This document shows, one piece after another, positions 33,345 through 42,756 of a DNA stretch of 64,000 nucleotides. Position 1 is the stretch's first letter, and each line of letters opens with the position of its first letter. The position numbers and the translations under genes are program-made. The DNA is from Burkholderia cenocepacia (lineage in GTDB: Bacteria > Pseudomonadota > Gammaproteobacteria > Burkholderiales > Burkholderiaceae): the NCBI RefSeq assembly GCF_014211915.1, contig NZ_CP060039.1:2480001-2544000 (forward strand), in the 5' to 3' direction. The notes beneath the pieces are model-generated. The model had not been told where the DNA came from. It saw only the letters and a program-made list of their open reading frames with translations, and searched no databases.

Positions 33345-34535
33345 TCAAGCCAGCGTAAACGTGGGACGGTTTGCCGCAGGCTCGGTCGCACTGCCCGTCA
33401 GCAGCAGGTCGAGCAGATCGCGCACGCTGCGGATCGCACGGCCGAACGGCAATGCTTCGCGGCCGCGGAAGAACAGCCCGTTCGCGACGTCGCCGCGCAG
33501 CGCGGCCGCGAGCCGCGTGTCGATGCAGAAGTGGCCGAACTTCTCGATGCCGTCGCGCAGTCCGCATACGCTTAGGCATTCGAGCGCGGTCGGGCAACGC
33601 TGCTTGAACGCGCCTAGCTTGTTGCGAATGCGCGTCTCGTTGCGCAGGTAACGATCGAGCCACGGCGTCTTCACCGCACGCGCGGGCAGGCCCGTCACGC
33701 TGACGAATTCGACGATGTCATCGGGCGTCGCATCGGCGAGCACGCGCTTGAAGTGCGGATGCGCGTCGCCCTCTTCGGTCACCGCGAACGGCGTCCCCAC
33801 CTGCACGCCATTCGCGCCGGCCGCGAACGCCGCGCGCACCGTGTCGTGACTGTTGATCCCGCCGGCCACGATCAGCGGGATCGTGTCGCGCGCGATGCCG
33901 AGCGACGCCATCACCTGCGCGGTCTCGTCCAGCACGCGCGCGAAATCGAAGCGGGCATCGTGCATGTCGTCGATCTGCGTGACGCCGAGGTGGCCGCCCG
34001 CGTGCGCCGGATGCTCGATCACGATCGCATCGGGCAGGCGTCCCTTCTTCATCCACTTCTTCAGCACCAGCGCGATCCCGCGGCTGTCCGACAGGATCGG
34101 GATCAGCGCGATGTCGTGCCCTTGCGTGAGGTCGGGCAGGTCGAGCGGCAGGCCCGCACCCATCACGATCGCATCCGCGCCCTCGTCGCACGCGACCCGC
34201 ACGTAGTCCGCCTGCGCGCTCACCGCCTTCATCACGTTGACCGCGATCATCCCGCGCCCTTCGCTGTACGTTTTCGCGAGACGGATCTCGCGCGCGAGCG
34301 CGTCGAGGTTCGCCGCCTCGAGCGTCGCGCGATCGGGTTGCGCGCGACACCGCGCGAGCAGATCCGCATGATGGTGACGCAGGTCGATGCTCGCGATCGT
34401 GCCGACCGCGCCTTCGCGCGCGACGCTGCCCGCCAGCCGGTGCGCGGAGATGCCGACGCCCATGCCGCCCTGCACGACGGGCAGCAAGGTGCGGCCGCGG
34501 ATCGTCAGCGGCGGAAAGGAAGTGCGTACGGTCAT
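33345..34535 (-). CDS. Nitronate monooxygenase family flavoprotein
   Basis: This 396-residue TIM-barrel FMN enzyme of the 2-nitropropane dioxygenase/NMO family has VVQGGMGVGISAHRLAG near residue 20, IEHPAHAGGHLG near residue 175 (with the active-site His) and the FMN-phosphate loop VAGGINSHDTVRAAFAAGANGVQVGT. The C-terminal cysteine-rich portion (QRCPTALECLSVCGLRDG) fits a subgroup of NMO-like proteins. It oxidises alkyl nitronates or may serve another FMN reaction. ATG at 34535 is chosen because the family begins just before the FMN motif. OmpW follows 65 bp downstream. Confidence 0.8.
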   Translation of the reverse strand: MTVRTSFPPLTIRGRTLLPVVQGGMGVGISAHRLAGSVAREGAVGTIASIDLRHHHADLLARCRAQPDRATLEAANLDALAREIRLAKTYSEGRGMIAVNVMKAVSAQADYVRVACDEGADAIVMGAGLPLDLPDLTQGHDIALIPILSDSRGIALVLKKWMKKGRLPDAIVIEHPAHAGGHLGVTQIDDMHDARFDFARVLDETAQVMASLGIARDTIPLIVAGGINSHDTVRAAFAAGANGVQVGTPFAVTEEGDAHPHFKRVLADATPDDIVEFVSVTGLPARAVKTPWLDRYLRNETRIRNKLGAFKQRCPTALECLSVCGLRDGIEKFGHFCIDTRLAAALRGDVANGLFFRGREALPFGRAIRSVRDLLDLLLTGSATEPAANRPTFTLA

Positions 34536-34607
34536 CTGAAACCTCGTCGGAACATCGGAACCGCGATGATCGACGATCCACCGCCGCGCACCTTGACGGC
34601 CGTCAAT

Positions 34608-34636
34608 AAAAAACGGCACGCAAGCGTGCCGTTTTT
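34608..34636 (-). terminator. Terminator after the aldehyde dehydrogenase gene
   Basis: CGGCACGC / GCGTGCCG form a tight hairpin flanked by AAAAAA and TTTTT. On the minus strand it lies 24 bp past the dehydrogenase stop and can act in both directions. Confidence 0.85.
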
Positions 34637-34659
34637 CCGGTTCGGGCCGCGCGCGGCGT

Positions 34660-36096
34660 TCAGGCCGGCTTCGCCGGCTTCAACTGCATCGACTTGTACT
34701 CGAGATACTCGTCGAGCCCGTACACGCCGTTCTCGCGGCCGTACCCCGACTGCTTGAAGCCGCCGAACGGCGCGGCGCCGTTCCACGTGCCGCCGTTGAT
34801 GTCGACCTGCCCGGTGCGGATGCGGCGCGCGACGCGCATCGCGCGTTCGTCGCTGCCGGCCCACACCGCGCCGCCGAGCCCGTACGGCGAATCGTTCGCG
34901 ATGCGCACGGCCTCGTCTTCATCGCGATAGGTGATGATCGACAGCACCGGCCCGAAGATCTCTTCCTGCGCGATCGTCGCTTTCGGATCGACCCGGCCGA
35001 ACACGGTCGGCTTCACGAAGAAGCCCTTCGCGAGCCCTTCCGGCAAGCCGGTGCCGCCCGTCACGAGTTCCGCGCCTTCGTCGATGCCGCGCTGGATGTA
35101 GGCCTGCACGCGCTGCTGCTGCGCGGCCGACGCCAGCGCGCCGAGGCGCGTCGCGTCCTGCCGCGGGTCGCCCGCGACGTACGCTTCGGCCGCCGTCTTC
35201 GCGAGCTCGCGCGCTTCGTCGTAGCGGGCCTCCGGCACCAGCATCCGCGTATGCGCGGAGCAGGTCTGCCCCGCGTTCAGGTAGCACGCGTTGACCGTGC
35301 CCTTCACCGCCGTCGCGAAATCGGCATCGTCGAGGATCACCGACGCCGACTTGCCGCCCAGCTCCAGCGCGACGCGCTTGACGCCCGCGGCCGCCAGCTC
35401 GGCCACGCGCTTGCCCGCGCGCGTCGAGCCGGTGAACGACACCATGTCGACGTCCGGATCGGTGGCCAGCACCTCGCCGACGACCGGGCCATACCCGCAC
35501 ACGAGGTTGAACACGCCGGCCGGCAGCCCGGCCTCGTGGATCGCTTCGGCGAGCATGAACGCGTTGAGCGGCGCGACTTCGGACGGCTTCAGCACCACCG
35601 TGCAGCCGGCCGCGAGCGCCGGCGCGACCTTCAACGTGACCTGGTTGAGCGGGTAGTTCCACGGCGTGATCGCCGCGACGACGCCGACCGGTTCGCGCAC
35701 CACCAGCGAATTGCCGACCTGCGCCTCGAATTCGAACGATTCGGCCAGCTTCGCGTACGCCTTCCAGTTGTAGATCGGGCCGCCGACCTGGATCGCGCGC
35801 GACAGCTTGATCGGCATGCCGACTTCGCCGGTGATCGACTGCGCGAGTTCCTCGCTGCGCGCCTGCAGGCGCTCGACGATCTTGCGCAGGTAGCCCGCGC
35901 GCGTCGCGGCCGGCGTGGCCGCCCACGCATCGAACGCCGCGCGCGCCGCGCGGATCGCGTCCTGCGCGTCGGACGCGACGCCCTCGGGAATCCGGCCGAT
36001 CACGGCTTCGGTGCCCGAATCGATCACGTCGATGGTGCCGGTGCCGGCCGGTTGTCGCCATGCGCCGTCGATGTAGAACTGGTCGTAGATTTTCAT
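34660..36096 (-). CDS. NAD(P)-dependent aldehyde dehydrogenase
   Basis: The 478-residue enzyme has the full ALDH set: [10 protein letters not shown] (residues about 147-156), [13 protein letters not shown], the catalytic Glu in [12 protein letters not shown] and the catalytic Cys in [12 protein letters not shown], plus [10 protein letters not shown]. This is closest to the broad aldehyde dehydrogenase group that uses aliphatic or aromatic aldehydes; no pathway gene adjoins it to narrow the substrate. ATG at 36096 is the usual family start. The longer frame adds 113 residues without similarity. Confidence 0.85.
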   Translation of the reverse strand: MKIYDQFYIDGAWRQPAGTGTIDVIDSGTEAVIGRIPEGVASDAQDAIRAARAAFDAWAATPAATRAGYLRKIVERLQARSEELAQSITGEVGMPIKLSRAIQVGGPIYNWKAYAKLAESFEFEAQVGNSLVVREPVGVVAAITPWNYPLNQVTLKVAPALAAGCTVVLKPSEVAPLNAFMLAEAIHEAGLPAGVFNLVCGYGPVVGEVLATDPDVDMVSFTGSTRAGKRVAELAAAGVKRVALELGGKSASVILDDADFATAVKGTVNACYLNAGQTCSAHTRMLVPEARYDEARELAKTAAEAYVAGDPRQDATRLGALASAAQQQRVQAYIQRGIDEGAELVTGGTGLPEGLAKGFFVKPTVFGRVDPKATIAQEEIFGPVLSIITYRDEDEAVRIANDSPYGLGGAVWAGSDERAMRVARRIRTGQVDINGGTWNGAAPFGGFKQSGYGRENGVYGLDEYLEYKSMQLKPAKPA

Positions 36097-36364
36097 CGTG
36101 TTCCGCCTCCAGGGAAGCCGCCATTCTAGCGAGCGTTTCGGTGACTGGTGTGACGAATGACAGCCGTTCGAAAAGGCCGGCACGCCCGCGCGCCGCAGCT
36201 CCGCCGTCCGCCGCGCATGGCCGGGAAGGCATTCGTCGGGCCGCCGCCACGTCAGCATCCGCCCGGGTGCGCGGCCGGGCCCGCATCGTGCTATGTTTTT
36301 ATTATCGGCATCGGCCCTTTGCGGCCGGCGCCGCCCGGAATCGACGCACTTCGTGAGCGCTGCC

Positions 36365-36730
36365 ATGTCCGACGCATCCCATACCCTCGGCTCGCAAGAC
36401 CGCCTGGAGCTGCTTTGCTGGCTCACCTGCGGCAACCTCGGCGCGTTTTACCTCAACGAATCATGGCCGGACGCCGCGTTCCAGGTGCAGGCCGCGCACC
36501 GCTGGCTCGACCGCCATCACCGCCAGGCCGACTGGCTGTCGGTCGCCAAGCTCGCGGCGCTCGCGCAGGACATCGCGAAGCGGCATGCGGGGTTCGTCGA
36601 CGCGTCGTGGGCGCGCGACGCGGTCGAGGAAATCGTCGATACCGACGATCTCGACTATCGGGCCAAACTCGTGCAATGGGTGTACGAAGACTGCTGCAAG
36701 GCGCTCGCGGACAAGCGGCTGGCGGATTGA
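36365..36730 (+). CDS. Conserved hypothetical protein
   Basis: This 121-residue soluble helical protein is rich in Trp and Ala ([26 protein letters not shown]) and has a cysteine pair, YEDCCKAL, near the end. No signal or membrane segment. I do not recognise the family. It is alone, divergent from the aldehyde dehydrogenase (268-bp gap, nothing else seen in it). The start ATG at 36365 is the best of several. Confidence 0.6.
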   Translation: MSDASHTLGSQDRLELLCWLTCGNLGAFYLNESWPDAAFQVQAAHRWLDRHHRQADWLSVAKLAALAQDIAKRHAGFVDASWARDAVEEIVDTDDLDYRAKLVQWVYEDCCKALADKRLAD

Positions 36731-36888
36731 GCCGCGCAGTCGCCGCCTTGCGCCTTGCGCGGGTCGCGGCATCGACTCGCGCGACGTGCTTTTCGCCGTG
36801 ACGAACGTCACGGCCGGAATGACTGACGGGGAGGCGGCACCTGCGCACCGCCTCCCGGCGCTGGCACGCGCGACGCGTGCCGATCGAT

Positions 36889-37377
36889 TTACAGCAGCGA
36901 CTTGGCCTGCGTCAGCACCTTGTCGCAGATCTGCTTGGTCACCTGCTGCTTCAGGCCGCCGCCGCTCAGGTCGAGCTTGCTGCCGTTGCCGGCGTCGAGA
37001 ATCCCGCTCGCGCCGCTCGTATAGCCGCTGTCGGACGACGCGGACGCGTTGCCGCCGAGCTTGCCGAGCAGCGCGTCCTTCACCGACGATGCGCTGCTGC
37101 CCGTCGCGCCGCCGAGATAATTGTTCTGGATGCAGAACTGCAGCAGCCCCGCGACGTTGCCGGTGCTGCCCGGCGTCAGCGACGCACCGCCACCGCCCGT
37201 CAGCGCGCCACCAAGGCCGCCGAGATTGCCGAGCACCCCGCCCGCGCTGCCGCCCGAATCGCCGCTACCGCCCACCTGTTTCAGGACGTCGCCCAGTTGC
37301 GCATGGGCGACCGAAAACGGCGCGAGCAATCCGATCAGCGCGCCGGCAACGGTCGCGCGGTAAAGACGTGCATTCAT
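36889..37377 (-). CDS. DUF2501 (YjjA-like) secreted protein
   Basis: The 162-residue protein has a signal peptide (MNARLYRATVAGALIGLLAPFSVAHA). A Gly-rich low-complexity part (GGVLGNLGGLGGALTGGGG) is followed by the conserved region VAGLLQFCIQNNYL and the closing KQICDKVLTQAKSLL, as in the DUF2501/YjjA family. The two cysteines may pair. Function is unknown; E. coli YjjA has been linked to biofilm phenotypes only loosely. ATG at 37377 is chosen as it begins the signal peptide. Confidence 0.75.
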   Translation of the reverse strand: MNARLYRATVAGALIGLLAPFSVAHAQLGDVLKQVGGSGDSGGSAGGVLGNLGGLGGALTGGGGASLTPGSTGNVAGLLQFCIQNNYLGGATGSSASSVKDALLGKLGGNASASSDSGYTSGASGILDAGNGSKLDLSGGGLKQQVTKQICDKVLTQAKSLL

Positions 37378-37662
37378 GTAAAGCCTCCCGGTTGTGACTG
37401 CGTGAATACCGCGAATCGCATTCAAGGATACGCAATCGACCCGGGCATGACAGCCTTCGAAGCCGCATGAAACGTCAGGCATCGTGATATATCGCGGCGA
37501 TTTGACGATGCTTGACGGACGATTCCGCACGGCATCGCCGGCTCGGCAGGTGCGCAACCACCGTGCCGTGTCGCCAGCCCGCGCGAAGCGTCATAGAATC
37601 GTCGTCGCCGGCCGTTCGGCGGCTGCGGCTCGACATTCACCTCGAACACGAAGGACATTCGC

Positions 37663-38226
37663 GTGGCGCCTGCCCATCGATTTCTGCTGATCGCCGGCGC
37701 ATCCACTGCGCTGATGGGCGGCGCCGCTGCTGCGGAGGCTGTCGAGGCTGCGCACGCCACCACGACGGCCGCGTCCTGTGCATCGCCTTCGTTCGATCGC
37801 TATCCGGCACCGGCCGCCGCCCGCACACCACGCAAACCGGCTGCCGCGCCGCGGCTCACCAGCAAGGAGGCGCGCCTGTACCGCACCGTCATTCGCGACG
37901 AATTCGCGCAACCGGCCAATTTTGCCGGTCACTATCGCGTCGCGATCTGGGGTTGCGGAACGGATTGCCGAAATTTCGCGATCGTCGACAAGAACACCGG
38001 CGCGACGTACACGATGAGCGGCGTGAAAGCCGTCTCGGGCGTGATGGGCAACGACGACGAGCGCGTCGACTTCCGCGCCGGCAGCAGGCTGCTGATCATC
38101 TCTGGCTGCTTCGACGACGATTGCGACGCCGGCAACGCGAAAGCGGCCCGGTTCTTCTACGAATGGACCGGGTCGCGGCTGCGTCCAGTCGGCCGGTGTC
38201 CGCTGGCCATCGAGCCGGTTCAATAA
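37663..38226 (+). CDS. Secreted protein of unknown function
   Basis: The 187-residue protein starts with GTG at 37663 (AAGGA eight bases upstream) and a hydrophobic head (FLLIAGASTALMGGAAAA). The mature part carries several cysteines: WGCGTDCRNFAIVD, SGCFDDDC and GRCPLAIE. It resembles small periplasmic proteins of unknown role. It lies 16 bp upstream of the polysaccharide deacetylase gene and may be cotranscribed with it. I do not recognise a family with certainty. Confidence 0.7.
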   Translation: MAPAHRFLLIAGASTALMGGAAAAEAVEAAHATTTAASCASPSFDRYPAPAAARTPRKPAAAPRLTSKEARLYRTVIRDEFAQPANFAGHYRVAIWGCGTDCRNFAIVDKNTGATYTMSGVKAVSGVMGNDDERVDFRAGSRLLIISGCFDDDCDAGNAKAARFFYEWTGSRLRPVGRCPLAIEPVQ

Positions 38227-38242
38227 GCGGCCCGGGCCAGCC

Positions 38243-38839
38243 ATGACAACCATTTACCTCAGTTTCGACGACGGCCCCGGCCCCTCGACGCCTGCGCTGC
38301 TCGACGTGCTGCACGACGCATCCTGCACGGCGACCTTCTTCGTGCTCGGCAAGCATCTCGCGGGCGCGCTCGACGTCGCAACGAGAATCGCGCGCGACGG
38401 CCACCGGCTCGGCAACCATACGTATTCGCACGCGAAACCGGGCGCGCTCGCTGACGCCGCACTGATCGACGAGATCGACACGACCGACGCGCTGATTCGC
38501 GACGTCTACCGTCGCGCCGGCCTTGCCGCGCCGGACACGATCCCGCTGCGCCTTCCATACGGGTTGATGCCGCAGGACGATCGCGCAGCCGTGCTCGCGC
38601 GCGCACAACGCGAACACACGGGCTGGACCGCGATACTGGACGACTGGCAACGGCCGGCGCCGTCGCCGCACGCGCTGTTCGACGCGATGTGCGCGCATGT
38701 CGATGCCTGCGCGGCGCAGCATCGCGACGTGCTGTTCTGCCTGCACGACGGATCACGGCACGGCGACACGCGGCCCAACACGGTCGAAGCGGTGCGGCTG
38801 TTCCTGAACCGGCAGCGCGCTGCCGCCATGCCCCGTTAG
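38243..38839 (+). CDS. NodB-type polysaccharide deacetylase family protein
   Basis: The 198-residue protein is essentially one NodB domain. Motif 1 is LSFDDGPGPSTP (residues 6-17, catalytic and metal-binding aspartates), motif 2 GNHTYSHAKPG (metal-binding histidines) and motif 3 RLPYG. A C-terminal LFCLHDG motif is also present. Such enzymes remove N-acetyl or related acyl groups from sugars or peptidoglycan. There is no signal peptide, so it would work in the cytoplasm. Its stop TAG overlaps the stop TAA of the convergent phosphotransferase gene (TTAG). A cytoplasmic sugar deacetylase would fit the adjacent tailoring cluster, but this is inference. Confidence 0.8.
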   Translation: MTTIYLSFDDGPGPSTPALLDVLHDASCTATFFVLGKHLAGALDVATRIARDGHRLGNHTYSHAKPGALADAALIDEIDTTDALIRDVYRRAGLAAPDTIPLRLPYGLMPQDDRAAVLARAQREHTGWTAILDDWQRPAPSPHALFDAMCAHVDACAAQHRDVLFCLHDGSRHGDTRPNTVEAVRLFLNRQRAAAMPR

Positions 38840-39801
38840 CCCGCGGGCACCGCCCCGGCCAGCAACTGGCGCCAGCCGCCGAGGAATCCGATACCGGGCC
38901 CCGGCATCCATAGGCCCCGCTGCGCCGCCTCGAGATGGATCAGCGTCTGGTCCGCGCAGAACAACGTCATCAGCGCGTCGTGGTTGTCGCGCAGCCAATC
39001 CGGCGCCGCATCCGGCCGTGTCGCCGCATAGGTCTCCAGACCGGCCATCCATCGCCCGCGATCGAACACGAAGCCATCATCCCGGCCCGCATCGCGCGAC
39101 AGCGCGAACGACGCAAAGGCCGCTTCGAGCCATTGCGCTCCCTGCCCCACATCGTCGAAATCCAGCACGCCGTTCACCGCGTTGCCGACATACAGCAGGT
39201 TGCCCGCGTGATAGTCGCCGTGCAGCCAATGCACCGGCCCCGTGAGCCACGCGGCTGCCGCGTCGAGATGTATGCCGATCCGTCGGATCACCGTGTCGTA
39301 GGCGTCGCGCAGATCGCCCAGCAGAGACGGCATCGCACGCGCCGCGACACGCGCATGACGGGCCGACAGCCACGCGAGCGGCGCTGCTTCGCTTGCCGGT
39401 ATCGCGGCCAGCGCCGTATGCAGATGCGCGAGCGTGCGCATCGCATCGGTCGCTCCCGCGTGCGCGTCGTCCGGCAAGCCGGGACGGCCGTCGATATGCT
39501 CGAACAGATGCAGCCAGCGTCCGTCGGGCATCTGCACGCCGGTTTGCGCATCGACAGTCGGCCGCAACCGCGGTAGCGCGGGCAGCAGCCGCGATGTGCG
39601 CGCGTCGCCGAGACGGGCGAGGATCGACGCCTCGCGCTGCATTTGCCCGACCGGCTTGCCGGACCACGACACGCGCAGCACCGCGCGCCCCGCGTCGCAC
39701 TCGACGAGATAGGTTTTGTTAGTATGGCCCGACACCAGCGCCTGCAGGCGCGCCGGCCCGACGTTCCAGTACCGGTGAAGCCACGGTTCCAGCGTTTTCA
39801 C
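38836..39801 (-). CDS. Phosphotransferase (APH/choline kinase fold)
   Basis: The 321-residue protein has an APH-type kinase fold. The N-lobe is LVSGHTNKTYLVE, the catalytic loop LHGDYHAGNLLYV and the metal-binding motif GVLDFDDVGQGAQWLEAA. The substrate may be a sugar, amino alcohol or antibiotic-like molecule. I prefer GTG at 39801 because AGGAG lies four bases upstream; an in-frame ATG at 39828 adds 9 residues but overlaps the start codon of the divergent CmcI-like gene within CATG and has no ribosome site. Convergent with the deacetylase gene. Confidence 0.75.
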   Translation of the reverse strand: MKTLEPWLHRYWNVGPARLQALVSGHTNKTYLVECDAGRAVLRVSWSGKPVGQMQREASILARLGDARTSRLLPALPRLRPTVDAQTGVQMPDGRWLHLFEHIDGRPGLPDDAHAGATDAMRTLAHLHTALAAIPASEAAPLAWLSARHARVAARAMPSLLGDLRDAYDTVIRRIGIHLDAAAAWLTGPVHWLHGDYHAGNLLYVGNAVNGVLDFDDVGQGAQWLEAAFASFALSRDAGRDDGFVFDRGRWMAGLETYAATRPDAAPDWLRDNHDALMTLFCADQTLIHLEAAQRGLWMPGPGIGFLGGWRQLLAGAVPAG

Positions 39802-39826
39802 GTCACTCCTACTTGTTGCATCGACC

Positions 39827-40516
39827 ATGTCAGAGCGTCCTTCGGCCCGCATGCGGGACATCAACATCGAATGGCTGACGCGCGCCGCCGAATTCGGCCA
39901 CCTGTTCCAGACCTGCTGGCTCGGCGAGCGCTTCTTCCATCTGCCCGGCGACATGCTCGCGCTGCAGGAACTGATCTGGCGCGAGCGCCCCGACTGCATC
40001 GTCCAGACCGGCATCGCGGCGGGCGGCGGCGTGGTGTTCACCGCGTCGATGCTCGAACTGGCCGGCGCCCCGGGCCGCGTCGTCGCGATCGAACCGCGCC
40101 TGCGCGACGAGGTCCGCCAGCGCCTGCACGCGCACCGGCTCGCCCACCGCATGGTGCTGATCGAAGGCGAATCGTGCGCGGCCGACACGCTCGCGTCGGT
40201 GCGTGCACAGATCGACGACGGCGCGCGCGTGATGACGATCCTCGATCTCACGCATACGCACGCGCACGTGCTGCGCGAGCTCGAATGCTATGCGCCGCTC
40301 GTGACGCCCGGCAGCTACGCGATCGTGATGGACACCATCATGGAGTACCTGCCCGAGTCGATGTTCGACGGCAAGCCGTACGGCCGCGGCAACAATCCGG
40401 CCACGGCCGCCCGTGAATTTCTCGCCCGCGACGACCGCTTCGAAATCGACCACGACATCGAGGATCGCGTGCTCATGACGCTGTCGCCAGGCGGCTTCCT
40501 GAAGCGAGTGCCCTGA
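39827..40516 (+). CDS. CmcI-family protein (cephalosporin hydroxylase-like)
   Basis: The 229-residue protein has a Rossmann-type SAM-binding core: IVQTGIAAGGGVVFTASML (residues about 58-76) and GRVVAIEPRLR. These match the CmcI/cephalosporin hydroxylase family, whose members are methyltransferase-fold enzymes that hydroxylate or methylate natural products. Start choice is uncertain between ATG 39827 and ATG 39851, neither with a strong ribosome site. The last 44 bp overlap the convergent glycosyltransferase gene. Placed between a kinase and a tailoring operon, it is probably part of the same pathway. Confidence 0.7.
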   Translation: MSERPSARMRDINIEWLTRAAEFGHLFQTCWLGERFFHLPGDMLALQELIWRERPDCIVQTGIAAGGGVVFTASMLELAGAPGRVVAIEPRLRDEVRQRLHAHRLAHRMVLIEGESCAADTLASVRAQIDDGARVMTILDLTHTHAHVLRELECYAPLVTPGSYAIVMDTIMEYLPESMFDGKPYGRGNNPATAAREFLARDDRFEIDHDIEDRVLMTLSPGGFLKRVP

Positions 40517-41681
40517 TCAGGCGGGCGGCTTGCGCGGAGCCGTCGCACGCGGCATAGCTGTCGCGAATCCGCGCCGCCTGCTCGCGCAACGGTCCCGCGC
40601 GTAACAGGCGTTCGAGCGCATCCGTAATGTCCGTAACGCCGGCCCGCTGCAGATCGAGCACGCAGCCCGCGCCGGCCCGCTCGACGAAATGCGCCGAATG
40701 GAACTGGTCGTTGCAGAACGGCGACAGCAGCATCGGCACGCCGCACGCGAGCGACTCCATCACCGAATTCGCGCCGCCGTGGCTGACGAACGCGTGCGTG
40801 CGCCGCAACAGCGCCAGTTGCGGCGCGTAACGCACCGCGAGCACGCGCTCGTCGGCGGCCGGCAGCAGATCCGAATCGACCAGTTCGCCCACCGACAGCA
40901 CCAGTTGCGCCGAGGTCGCGCGCGTCGCGTCGATCACCTTCGCGAACACCTCCGGGTGGTAGTAAAGCTGGCTGCCGAGCGACATGTAGACGAGCGGGCG
41001 ATCCGCGTCGACGCGTTCCCACGGGAACGCCGTCTCGTCGCCGCGCGGGCCCGACGGCATCGCGGGGCCGACCAGTTCGACACCGAGCGGCGGCGCGCCC
41101 ACCAGCGCGTCGGTCGTGAACGCGAGCGTCAGGTGCGGCGACAGCACGTCGCAACCGCGAAAGCGCGCGTCGAGACCGTAGCGCGCGAACAGCCGTGTGC
41201 GTTCCGGTTCGAGCCAGCGCACCGTGCGCAGCAGTTCCGAATCGAGATCGTCCGGCAGCACCGGATTCAGCGAATTGGACATCGAAACCCACGGCAGCCC
41301 TTCCAGCTCGGCCGCAATCGCCGCGGCATACAACAGCGGGTCGATCACGACCACGTCGGGCCGCCAGTCGCGCAGCACCGCGCGGATGCCGTCCACCTGC
41401 GCGGGGGCGAGGTCGATCAGCAACGTGCGGATCCAGTGCCGCAGCCAGTCGGCGTCGCGAATGTTCGCGGCGAAGCTCGCGCCGCGCGACAGGTCGTGGC
41501 GCTCGGGCGTCTCGCGCGGCCCGACGAACGCGAAGTCGCCGGCGCCGTCGAGCTGTTCGCTGATGTCGGCCGGCGCATAGAACGCGACGTCGCAGCCGGA
41601 GGCGCGCAGATGCTGGGCCGGGCCGATGCACGGATTGACGTGGCCCTTCTCGGGCACCACGCAGAACAGGATGCGTTTCAT
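40473..41681 (-). CDS. MGT-type (GT1) glycosyltransferase
   Basis: The 402-residue GT-B enzyme is of the UDP-glucuronosyl/macrolide glycosyltransferase family. The N-terminal acceptor domain begins ILFCVVPEKGHVNPCIGPAQ. The nucleotide-sugar motif is HAFVSHGGANSVMESL (residues about 305-320), followed by GVPMLLSPFCNDQFHSA. Such enzymes decorate small molecules in the cytoplasm. ATG at 41681 is 7 bp from the asparagine-synthetase-like gene upstream. It is the last gene of the five-gene operon and its 3' end overlaps the CmcI-like gene. Confidence 0.8.
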   Translation of the reverse strand: MKRILFCVVPEKGHVNPCIGPAQHLRASGCDVAFYAPADISEQLDGAGDFAFVGPRETPERHDLSRGASFAANIRDADWLRHWIRTLLIDLAPAQVDGIRAVLRDWRPDVVVIDPLLYAAAIAAELEGLPWVSMSNSLNPVLPDDLDSELLRTVRWLEPERTRLFARYGLDARFRGCDVLSPHLTLAFTTDALVGAPPLGVELVGPAMPSGPRGDETAFPWERVDADRPLVYMSLGSQLYYHPEVFAKVIDATRATSAQLVLSVGELVDSDLLPAADERVLAVRYAPQLALLRRTHAFVSHGGANSVMESLACGVPMLLSPFCNDQFHSAHFVERAGAGCVLDLQRAGVTDITDALERLLRAGPLREQAARIRDSYAACDGSAQAARLIRALASGSRLATAS

Positions 41682-41688
41682 GAACGGC

Positions 41689-42756
41689 TCAGGTTGGGCG
41701 ATGCGCGGCATCGGAATGAAGGCGATCGAGATGGTCGAGAAGCAGTGTCAGCGTCGTCCACAGCACGCGTTCGGTATCCGCCTGCAGCGTCGGCGCAGCA
41801 AGGCCGAGCGTGTCGGCCAGTGCATGCGTGCGGTCGCGATCGAGCAGCGTCGCGAGATCCATCGCCGGCGCGAGCCGGCCGCGCTTGGGGCCGTGCACGA
41901 GACGCTCCGGCAGGTTCAGGCACGCACCGAGCTCGCGCAGGCACTGCTTGTTCGGGTCAGGCGCGATGCTGGTCAGATGCGCGACGACGGCCGCATCCAC
42001 GAACGGCGGATGCAACTCGACCGATGCCTCGTCGAACAACGCGTGGCACAGCGGCAGATAGTTGGCCGATACGTCGCGGCGCAATACCTGATCCGCGCCG
42101 TCGCCGGTAATCGCCACTTCGACACCGTCCGCCGCCATCGCCTCGGCCAGCAGCAGCTTCGCGACCGGATGCAGGTTGAACATCGGCTCCTCGACCGCGT
42201 GGGTCGTTCTCGGCAGCGCCGCGATGAAATCGGCCTCGTTCGCGCGCACGATCTTCACGTTCGCCTGCATCTGCGTGGCGAGTTCGAGCGCTGCGTCGAG
42301 TTCGCAGTAATCGGGCATGTCGGTCGCGAGGATGTAGGCCGTCACGTGCCGCAATGCGCCGAGCTCGCGCAACAACGCAAGCAGCAGCGCCGAATCGAGC
42401 CCGCCGCTCAGCGCCAGCGCCACGCGCTTGCCGCTGTCGAGCGCACGTTGCAGCGACGCGCGCAGCACTGTGTCGAGATCGGCATGCTGCGGCCGCTCGG
42501 GCGCCGGCTGCACCGTCAGCGCTTGCGGCGACCGGATCAGTGCATGACCGGGCGGCACCGCGAGTACGTCGCGCAACACGGTGCGGCCGACCAGACGCTC
42601 GCCGCTCAGGTAGCCCGCGATGGCGGCCGTGTCCGGCGCGCCGGCCGGTTGCCCCGACGCCCGCAATACCGCGCGGATACCGGACGCCGACATGCCGCTG
42701 CGCGGATGGTAGTGCAGACGATCGAAACCGAACGGGTCGCGCGTACCGACGATCAT
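41689..42756 (-). CDS. Asparagine-synthetase-like enzyme lacking the glutaminase domain
   Basis: The 355-residue protein has a PP-loop ATP pyrophosphatase motif, LALSGGLDSALLLALL (SGGLDS at 117-122), and the downstream EEPMFNLHP and TGDGADQVLRRDV segments of AsnB-type synthetases. The N-terminus begins at what corresponds to the very end of the class II glutaminase domain (RDPFGFDRLHYHPRSG), so the catalytic Cys domain is absent. It would activate a carboxylate as acyl-adenylate and join it to ammonia or a substrate amine, as beta-lactam synthetases and related enzymes do. ATG at 42756 overlaps the radical SAM stop by 4 bp. Confidence 0.75.
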   Translation of the reverse strand: MIVGTRDPFGFDRLHYHPRSGMSASGIRAVLRASGQPAGAPDTAAIAGYLSGERLVGRTVLRDVLAVPPGHALIRSPQALTVQPAPERPQHADLDTVLRASLQRALDSGKRVALALSGGLDSALLLALLRELGALRHVTAYILATDMPDYCELDAALELATQMQANVKIVRANEADFIAALPRTTHAVEEPMFNLHPVAKLLLAEAMAADGVEVAITGDGADQVLRRDVSANYLPLCHALFDEASVELHPPFVDAAVVAHLTSIAPDPNKQCLRELGACLNLPERLVHGPKRGRLAPAMDLATLLDRDRTHALADTLGLAAPTLQADTERVLWTTLTLLLDHLDRLHSDAAHRPT

